From Victivallales bacterium (GTDB lineage: Bacteria > Verrucomicrobiota > Lentisphaeria > Oligosphaerales > Oligosphaeraceae): a stretch of DNA of 5,498 nucleotides. Position 1 is the stretch's first letter, and every line of letters starts with the position of its first letter. The position numbers and the translations under genes are program-made. Below, one piece after another: positions 1 to 4,555 of the stretch. The stretch spans positions 1-5,498 of the forward strand of contig JAFYIW010000296.1 of the NCBI GenBank assembly GCA_017538465.1, read 5' to 3'. A model generated the notes under the pieces. That model was not told where the DNA came from and searched no databases. It was given only the letters and a program-made list of their open reading frames with translations.

Positions 1-60
1 CCGGAGACCGGCGTCCTCCGGATCGACCTGGTGGATTTCCAATGGCCGCGGGGTGGTCAT
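1..60 (-). CDS. N-terminal fragment of a gene overlapping lgt; possibly RluA/RluD-family pseudouridine synthase
   Basis: An ATG on the minus strand (58-60) overlaps the lgt stop codon as ATGA, and the frame stays open for 20 codons to the window edge. A Shine-Dalgarno-like AGAAGG lies 8 nt upstream inside the end of lgt, which supports translational coupling. The visible peptide begins MTTPRPLEIHQ and continues VDPEDAGLR. A short acidic lead-in followed by 'AGxRLD' is how many RluA/RluD-type pseudouridine synthases enter their S4-like N-terminal domain, so that family is my best guess. This rests on about eight residues. That a real gene starts here is fairly well supported by the overlap and the ribosome binding site; the family assignment is weak. 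The rest of the gene lies outside the window. Confidence 0.45.
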   Translation of the reverse strand, partial: MTTPRPLEIHQVDPEDAGLR

Positions 61-968
61 TTCCGATGCCTTCTGCCTGGCTTTGCCTTTGAGACGGCGT
101 TTTCCGCCTCGCCTGACGGGACGGCGGGAGTGCCTTGCTGCGCTGTCGCCGCGTCAGGCCTTGCGTGGCGTCGCCAGGTGAGGTAGCCGATGACGGCAAG
201 GGTGACGGGCAGAACCACCAGGAGCGTGGTCCACTGGGCGGGGGTGAGGCCGTCATGCTGCGGGTAGTCTCCGCGCAGGAACTCCAGCAGAATTCGTCCG
301 GCGGAGTAGAGCAGGACATAGACGAGGAAGCGCCGATGGGTCAAAAGCTTGCGGCGTTCCAGAAGGTAGATGACAGCGGCGATCGCCAGGCACAGCAGGG
401 ATTCCAGGAACTGCACGGGGACCACCGGCAGGGGAGAGACGGCGTCGGGTGGCAGCAGGCCCCTTTCGATTTGCCGTTGGAGCACTTCATTGCCGGCCGC
501 CGGATACACCACGCCATACTTCCACGGTATGCCGAAACAGCAACCGTTCAGCAGGCAGCCGACGCGGGCGATGGCGTGGGCGACGGGCAGCACGGGCGCC
601 GTCAAATCCGCGATGTCGCCTATCGACCAGTGTCGTCTCCAGCAGAGCAAGATCAGAATGAGCGCCACCAGAATGAAGCCGCCCTGGAAGACCAGTCCAC
701 CTTCCCAGACGCGGAAGATGCCCAGGAAGTCGTTGGCATAATATTGGCTCCAGAACCGCCGGACGTACTCCAGACGGGCGCCGACCATGCCGCCCAGCAC
801 GCATATCAGCATGACGTCCAGGACCTGCTGGTCTTTCAGGTTGAAGCGCCTGGCGCGCCGCATGAGCAGAAAATAGCTGACGATGGAGGCGAGTGCCGCG
901 CAGGCGCCATACCAGCGGATGGCTAGCGGGCCTAGACGAATGATCTCTGGATCTGGAAGGCAAATCAT
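57..968 (-). CDS. lgt: Prolipoprotein diacylglyceryl transferase (Lgt)
   Basis: Lgt is an inner-membrane enzyme that moves a diacylglyceryl group from phosphatidylglycerol to the lipobox cysteine of prolipoproteins, the first step of lipoprotein maturation. The 303-residue product has the family layout: an N-terminal 'GPLAIRWYG' (Tyr20, equivalent to E. coli Tyr26), several hydrophobic segments, FRVWEGGLVFQGG (85-97), the Lgt signature around ARVGCLLNGCCFG (134-146), and AGRILLEFLRGD (223-234). Arg135, Gly146, Arg225 and Glu229 align with E. coli Arg143, Gly154, Arg239 and Glu243. Three E. coli positions differ: His103 is Gln95, Asn146 is Cys138 and Glu151 is Cys143. The 'GCxxxGCC' form occurs in other bacterial Lgt proteins, so the protein is probably active. 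A charged, Ala/Pro-rich tail of about 35 residues (269-303) is probably cytoplasmic. The ATG at 966-968 fits the family start but has no Shine-Dalgarno; its leader is a TCCTCAT repeat. It lies downstream of the yggS-like gene and overlaps the next gene by ATGA. Confidence 0.96.
   Translation of the reverse strand: MICLPDPEIIRLGPLAIRWYGACAALASIVSYFLLMRRARRFNLKDQQVLDVMLICVLGGMVGARLEYVRRFWSQYYANDFLGIFRVWEGGLVFQGGFILVALILILLCWRRHWSIGDIADLTAPVLPVAHAIARVGCLLNGCCFGIPWKYGVVYPAAGNEVLQRQIERGLLPPDAVSPLPVVPVQFLESLLCLAIAAVIYLLERRKLLTHRRFLVYVLLYSAGRILLEFLRGDYPQHDGLTPAQWTTLLVVLPVTLAVIGYLTWRRHARPDAATAQQGTPAVPSGEAENAVSKAKPGRRHRK
69..74 (-). promoter_or_regulatory. Ribosome binding site for the gene starting at 60
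   Basis: On the minus strand the sequence AGAAGG sits 8 nt before the ATG at 58-60, inside the last codons of lgt. It matches the purine-rich Shine-Dalgarno consensus at normal spacing. It is the main reason for treating the ATGA overlap as a genuine start. Confidence 0.5.
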
Positions 969-973
969 TGAAA

Positions 974-1001
974 ATGAGGAATGAGGAATGAGGAATGAGG
1001 A
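974..1001 (-). repeat. Four-copy perfect 7-bp tandem repeat (TCCTCAT on the minus strand) in the lgt leader
   Basis: The plus strand reads ATGAGGA four times without mismatch at 974-980, 981-987, 988-994 and 995-1001. It fills most of the 37-bp gap between the yggS-like stop (1007-1009) and the lgt start (966-968). In the lgt transcript the unit is UCCUCAU, which resembles the anti-Shine-Dalgarno and not a ribosome binding site. A tract like this can change copy number by slippage. It is non-coding here, so a change would alter leader length only. Confidence 0.9.
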
Positions 1002-1006
1002 ATTCC

Positions 1007-1687
1007 CTAACGGTGTCCGAAGATGGCGCTTCCGACGCGGACGATGGTGGAGCCTTCCTGGATGGCGACCTCAAAGTCGCCGGACATTCCCATGGAGAGC
1101 TCCGGCAGGGCGCGCCCGGCTTCCTGCTGCACTTGATCGCGCAGCCGGCGCAGTCCGCCAAAGACCGCGTGCAGAAGTTCCTGCGGCGCGTCCAGAGGGG
1201 CCATGGTCATGAGACCCACCACTGGCGCGGGGGCGTCCTGGGGAAGTTCGCGCAAGAGGGCGGAGACGTCCTGGGGACGAAGGCCAAATTTGCTCTCCTC
1301 GCCGGAGACATTGACTTCCAGCAGCAACTTCGGGTGGACGGCCATCTCCGCCGCCAGCCGTTCGATGCGCCGGAGCAGGGACAGCGAGTCAACCGCGTGG
1401 ATCCAGGAGGCAAACTCCAGCGCTCCGCGAACTTTGTTGGCCTGAAGGTGTCCAATCTGGTGCCACTCGATTGCCTTTGGCAGCGCCGGCGCCTTGGCCG
1501 CCAGCTCCTGCACGCGGTTTTCCCCGAAGCGGCCTTGTCCGGCGGCGTATGCCTCGGCCACGGCCCCGGGGGGGAAGGTCTTGGAGACCGCCAGCAATTT
1601 CACCGCGTCGGGAGAACGGCCCGACTGGACCGCCGCGGCCCGGACGCGTTCTCGAATTGCGGCTAAATTTTCTGCAATCTGCGGCAT
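1007..1687 (-). CDS. yggS: YggS/PLPBP-family pyridoxal 5'-phosphate-binding protein
   Basis: This 226-residue protein matches the YggS/YlmE/PROSC family, single-domain alanine-racemase-fold (type III) PLP proteins that keep PLP and amino-acid pools in balance in the cytoplasm; no robust enzyme activity is known for the family. Family blocks appear in order: 'LLAVSKTFP' with the PLP-binding lysine at residue 36 (the same number as in E. coli YggS), 'RFGENRVQE' (53-61), 'WHQIGHLQANK' (75-85), 'AVDS' (98-101), 'LEVNVSGEESKFG' (123-135), 'GLMTMAP' (158-164) and the C-terminal 'LSMGMSGDFEVAI...GSTIVRVGSAIFG' region (197-224), which supplies the phosphate-binding segment. The length is typical and both ends fit, so it is intact. 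The ATG at 1685-1687 gives the standard N-terminus, though no clear Shine-Dalgarno precedes it. It is the first gene of the leftward unit, followed by lgt. The gene symbol rests on family membership. Confidence 0.95.
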   Translation of the reverse strand: MPQIAENLAAIRERVRAAAVQSGRSPDAVKLLAVSKTFPPGAVAEAYAAGQGRFGENRVQELAAKAPALPKAIEWHQIGHLQANKVRGALEFASWIHAVDSLSLLRRIERLAAEMAVHPKLLLEVNVSGEESKFGLRPQDVSALLRELPQDAPAPVVGLMTMAPLDAPQELLHAVFGGLRRLRDQVQQEAGRALPELSMGMSGDFEVAIQEGSTIVRVGSAIFGHR

Positions 1688-1693
1688 TGCGGC

Positions 1694-1705
1694 AAACTTT
1701 AGTTT
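1694..1705. promoter_or_regulatory. Small perfect dyad next to the yggS start (AAACT-TT-AGTTT)
   Basis: Two 5-bp arms are exact inverted copies around a 2-bp centre. The element starts 7 bp upstream of the yggS-like ATG, in the AT-rich part of the intergenic region, where a repressor operator could sit. A 12-bp palindrome this AT-rich can occur by chance. No regulator is identified. Confidence 0.25.
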
Positions 1706-1760
1706 ATGTTATGCAAGATGTCTGGCTCACTGCAGCCATGCATAATGTAATCCAGGAACC

Positions 1761-1774
1761 TGCGCATGTGCGCA
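1761..1774. promoter_or_regulatory. Small dyad upstream of the dciA-like gene (TGCGCA-TG-TGCGCA)
   Basis: The self-palindromic hexamer TGCGCA occurs twice with a 2-bp spacer, so the element is both a direct and an inverted repeat. It ends 16 bp before the dciA-like ATG. It could be an operator or a small mRNA leader hairpin, but in GC-rich DNA it may be coincidence. Confidence 0.25.
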
Positions 1775-1790
1775 CGCGAAGCACAGAAAA

Positions 1791-2267
1791 ATGCGGAGCG
1801 AGAAAAAAACATCCCAGTCCTCCACAACGCCATTGCTGGGGCGAAGCCGTGCCAACGGTTCCTCTCCGACCGCCTGGGAGAGATCCCGGGAGGAGCTGCT
1901 TGGCGATTGGTATGGCGAGGAAAGCCGCCCCGCTGTCCTGGCCGCCCTGCATCCGCAGGCCCGGCGGATCGGCCAGTTGGTGGACCGCTTCCTGGACACC
2001 ATCCAGAGTCCGGATGCCCGGGTGCTGGCGGAGGTCGAGGCGCATTGGGGGGAAGTCGCCTCCTGCGAGGCGCTGGTGCAGAAGATGCGCCCCGTGCATT
2101 TTGCCCGTGGCGTTTTGACGGTTGAGGTGGCGGACGCGACGCTGCTGTATGTCTTCCGCGAGCCCCGGCTGCAGGAGCGGCTGCTGGATGCGGTGCGGCG
2201 CTTCGCCGGCGATGCCGTCCAGCGTCTCCGCATGGTGATGAAAGGCAGGGGCTCCACTGCCTTGTAG
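1791..2267 (+). CDS. DUF721 (DciA-like) protein, predicted replicative helicase loader
   Basis: The 158-residue product looks like a diverged DUF721 protein. DUF721 members called DciA are the ancestral loaders/recruiters of the replicative helicase DnaB in bacteria lacking DnaC or DnaI. The domain spans about residues 60-152: a helical start (IGQLVDRFLDTI), the tryptophan of the usual 'W..ivG' segment (Trp86), 'MRPVHFARGVLTVEVADATLLY' in two parts (99-120), where 'p..f..GvLtV.v.ss' is the most recognisable family pattern, then a helix with 'ERLLDAVRRF' and a final 'AVQRLRMVM' strand. A charged N-terminal extension includes SREELLGDWYG (32-42), a type of motif I associate with some PVC-group DUF721 proteins. 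The product is small, soluble and has no signal peptide. The start is the first ATG in frame; only a weak GAAG at 9 nt precedes it, so a start at the Leu15 TTG is not excluded. Its stop is 50 bp before the protease ATG, suggesting co-transcription. Confidence 0.75.
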   Translation: MRSEKKTSQSSTTPLLGRSRANGSSPTAWERSREELLGDWYGEESRPAVLAALHPQARRIGQLVDRFLDTIQSPDARVLAEVEAHWGEVASCEALVQKMRPVHFARGVLTVEVADATLLYVFREPRLQERLLDAVRRFAGDAVQRLRMVMKGRGSTAL

Positions 2268-2317
2268 GATTCGGCTGCAACGAAGCACTGGTGGTCTGTA
2301 AAACACCTTCTTTTCTC

Positions 2318-4555
2318 ATGAAACACGAAAGCACATTTGGCGGGAAAAAGGCGCGGCTGGCGATGGCGCTGAGCCTCCTTTTCCTTTGCATTGGATTGCC
2401 GCGGCTGATGGCGTCCGGCCAGCCTGGCGCCGAACTGCAGGCGAAGCTGGACGAGGTGCGCGGTTTCCACATCGAGCGTCCGACGCCGAGTCCCGGCGAT
2501 GCCCTGATTGCCCGTACGGTGGTGCAGGTCGCATTGACCCAGCATTACAATTATCAGAGCTTCACGCCAATGCTTTCCTGCCAGTGGTTCCAGGCGTTCT
2601 TTGAAATGCTGGATCCCACGAAGGTCATCTTTCTGCAAAGTGACTTGGATGAACTGCAGGGCACTGCCGACACGCTTTACACGCCCGGCTCGAAAAACCT
2701 CCGGATGGGATTCCCCTACCAGGTCTATGAGAAATATCTGGAGCGCTATCGCGAGTATGTGCTTTTCTGGGCCGAGGAGCTGTATCGCGACCAGGATTTC
2801 ACCGAGGAGGAGACGTTGCCTCTCTATGCCCGTTCCGAAGAGCTGCAGTGGCCGGCCAGTGTGGCGCAGCAGCACGACCTCTGGCGGAAGATGGTCAAAA
2901 GCGCCTTGCTGGGCAATGCCCTGACCCGGGAGGAGCTGGAGGACGGGGAGGATGAGGCGCCACGTGGAAAGGACGATGTCCGTGAGCGCACTCTGCGCTC
3001 CATGATCAGCATGTTCATGGTGCGCAACGAGGCGAGCTCGCTGGACATTCTGGAAATGTACCTCAATGCCTTCCTGGGGCTTTTCGACCCCCACACCAAT
3101 TATCTGGCGCCGGAGACCAAGGAGGACTTTGACATCTCGATGAGCCTTTCGCTGCAGGGCATCGGCGCGACGCTGAGCTGGCAGGAGGGCTATACCACAG
3201 TCTCCAGCCTGGTGCCTGGTGGGCCCGCCGCGCGGGACGGCCGCCTGAAGCCCGGCGACCGGATTGTCGCGGTGGCGCAGGACGCCGAGGAGGAGCCGCT
3301 GAATGTCGTCGGCATGAAGCTGAGCCGGGTCGTGCAGTATATCCGCGGCCCGAAGGACACCGAGGTCTTCCTCACCGTGCAGCCCGAGGGCTCCAGCGAG
3401 TCCGTGATCTACCGACTGGTGCGCGACGAGATTGTGCTGACGGAGTCCGAGGCGCAGAGCTTCACCTATTCATTCCCCGTCGAGGGGATGGAGCGCCCCG
3501 CGCGGGTGGTTCAGCTCTATCTGCCGTCTTTCTATCGCGACTTCAATGCCCGTGACCGCGGGGAGAAGAATTACAAGAGCACGACCAGCGACCTGCGACG
3601 GCTGCTGCGGGAGGCGATGGCGGCGGGGCCGGTGGATGGAGTGATTCTGGATCTGCGCGGGAATGGCGGCGGGTCGCTGGACGAGGCGGTTGCGCTGTGC
3701 GGACTGTTCGAAGGCAAAGTCCCCGTGGTGCAGGTGCGCAATCAGCAGGGTGGCGTCAGCGTGCTGCGGGCCAGCCGCGCGAACCCCATGTACCGCGGGC
3801 CGCTGATGGTGATGGTGGACCGCAACAGCGCGTCGGCCTCCGAGATTGTGGCCGCCTGCCTGCAGGATTCCGAGCGCGCGGTGATTGTCGGAGACCGTTC
3901 AACCCATGGCAAGGGGACCGTCCAGGGGCTGGACGAGCTGTCGACGCAGCCGCAGCTGGCGAAGTCCATGGTCACGCTGGGGATGAAGGATCCCGGCACG
4001 ATGAAGATCACCATCGCGAAATTCTACCGCATCAACGGCGGCTCGACGCAGGAGCGCGGGGTGGAGCCGGACATTGTCTTCCCCTCGTTTCTGGAGCACA
4101 TGGAGACCTCGGAGAAGACCTTGCCCCATTGTCTGCCATGGGATGAAATCAATCCCGTGAGATATTCCCGGCAGACCAGGCTGCGCAGCCGACTGCCCGA
4201 ATTGCAGGCCTTTGCCGAGGAATACATGGCCACTAATCCCGACTTCGTGGAGTTCGCCCGCGAGGTGGAGGCCTATCGCCAGTTCCGCGAGATCAGGGAA
4301 CTGCCGCTGGAAATCCAGGCCAGAAGGGGGTATCGCGAACGGGAACGGCGGGCGGCACGGATGATCCGGCGTTTCCGCCCCCGACGGGGCAGTGATGATG
4401 AGGAGACGGCGGAGGTGCTGAAGACCGACGAGGAGCGGCTGCTGGAGCGGGAAAAGCTCCCCGAGGAGGATGTCGTGCTGGATGCCGCCTTGGCGATTCT
4501 GGGGCGGCAAATCGAGTTGAACCTGGAGAGCGACCATGCCTTTAGCGTCGAATGA
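2318..4555 (+). CDS. prc: Periplasmic C-terminal processing (tail-specific) protease, Prc/Tsp type, peptidase family S41
   Basis: Prc/Tsp is a periplasmic Ser/Lys protease that degrades or trims proteins from exposed C-termini; in E. coli it acts on the peptidoglycan hydrolase MepS and trims PBP3. From the ATG at 2318 the product is 745 residues (E. coli Prc is 682). A signal peptide covers about residues 1-34, with basic KK before a hydrophobic core and probable cleavage near ASG|Q; no lipobox is present. Next come the helical N-terminal domain (about 40-255) with 'DPTKVIFL' (99-106), 'DPHTNYLAP' (257-265), a PDZ domain (about 273-365) entered by 'MSLSLQGIGATL' and containing 'LKPGDRIVAV', the S41 core with 'LDLRGNGGGSLDEAV' (444-458), and 'DRNSASASE' and 'THGKGTVQ'. 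By alignment to E. coli Ser452/Lys477, the catalytic pair is Ser506 and Lys532. The C-terminal region (about 588-745) is charged and helical, like DUF3340 in Prc. A GTG at 2291 would add nine residues (MVCKTPSFL); I prefer the ATG because it gives a compact signal peptide, but neither start has a good Shine-Dalgarno. Confidence 0.95.
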   Translation: MKHESTFGGKKARLAMALSLLFLCIGLPRLMASGQPGAELQAKLDEVRGFHIERPTPSPGDALIARTVVQVALTQHYNYQSFTPMLSCQWFQAFFEMLDPTKVIFLQSDLDELQGTADTLYTPGSKNLRMGFPYQVYEKYLERYREYVLFWAEELYRDQDFTEEETLPLYARSEELQWPASVAQQHDLWRKMVKSALLGNALTREELEDGEDEAPRGKDDVRERTLRSMISMFMVRNEASSLDILEMYLNAFLGLFDPHTNYLAPETKEDFDISMSLSLQGIGATLSWQEGYTTVSSLVPGGPAARDGRLKPGDRIVAVAQDAEEEPLNVVGMKLSRVVQYIRGPKDTEVFLTVQPEGSSESVIYRLVRDEIVLTESEAQSFTYSFPVEGMERPARVVQLYLPSFYRDFNARDRGEKNYKSTTSDLRRLLREAMAAGPVDGVILDLRGNGGGSLDEAVALCGLFEGKVPVVQVRNQQGGVSVLRASRANPMYRGPLMVMVDRNSASASEIVAACLQDSERAVIVGDRSTHGKGTVQGLDELSTQPQLAKSMVTLGMKDPGTMKITIAKFYRINGGSTQERGVEPDIVFPSFLEHMETSEKTLPHCLPWDEINPVRYSRQTRLRSRLPELQAFAEEYMATNPDFVEFAREVEAYRQFREIRELPLEIQARRGYRERERRAARMIRRFRPRRGSDDEETAEVLKTDEERLLEREKLPEEDVVLDAALAILGRQIELNLESDHAFSVE
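4525..4528 (+). promoter_or_regulatory. Ribosome binding site (GGAG) for the FabK/NMO-family gene
   Basis: GGAG lies 7 nt before the ATG at 4536, inside the last codons of the protease gene. It is the clearest Shine-Dalgarno in the window. It fixes the start of the downstream gene within the protease gene, giving a 20-bp overlap. Confidence 0.65.

Larger units (their letters stand above)
1688..1790. promoter_or_regulatory. Divergent intergenic region expected to hold promoters for both transcription units
   Basis: These 103 bp separate the starts of the divergent yggS-like and dciA-like genes. The part at about 1691-1750 is visibly more AT-rich than its surroundings, as expected for promoters. 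A possible plus-strand -10 is CATAAT at 1741-1746, but I see no good -35 at 16-18 bp. On the minus strand the TAAACT around 1698-1703 is an equally weak -10 candidate. The general role follows from gene orientation; the exact promoter elements are not resolved. Confidence 0.5.

Noticed and set aside
135..926. 263-codon plus-strand open frame opposite lgt
   Set aside because: It is the mirror of lgt. The translation is Gln/Asp/His-rich with no family resemblance, and lgt is unmistakable on the other strand.
2291..2317. GTG start for the protease, nine codons upstream of the ATG at 2318
   Set aside because: It would add MVCKTPSFL before the signal peptide without a strong Shine-Dalgarno (only GAAG at 5 nt). 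The ATG gives a compact signal peptide. It is not excluded, only less likely.
2268..2317. Separate promoter or terminator between the dciA-like gene and prc
   Set aside because: The 50-bp gap shows neither a stem-loop with a T-run nor a recognisable -35/-10 pair.
2363..2392. Possible lipobox cysteine in the protease signal peptide (LLFLC), which would make it an Lgt substrate
   Set aside because: Positions -3 to -1 before the Cys are L-F-L, without the small residue needed at -1, and the Cys lies inside the hydrophobic core. An ordinary signal-peptidase I site fits better.
1727..3094. Long open frame of 455 codons on the minus strand opposite the dciA-like and prc genes
   Set aside because: It is antisense to two well-supported genes, spans their boundary, and its translation shows no recognisable domain. 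GC-rich codon use commonly leaves the opposite strand open.
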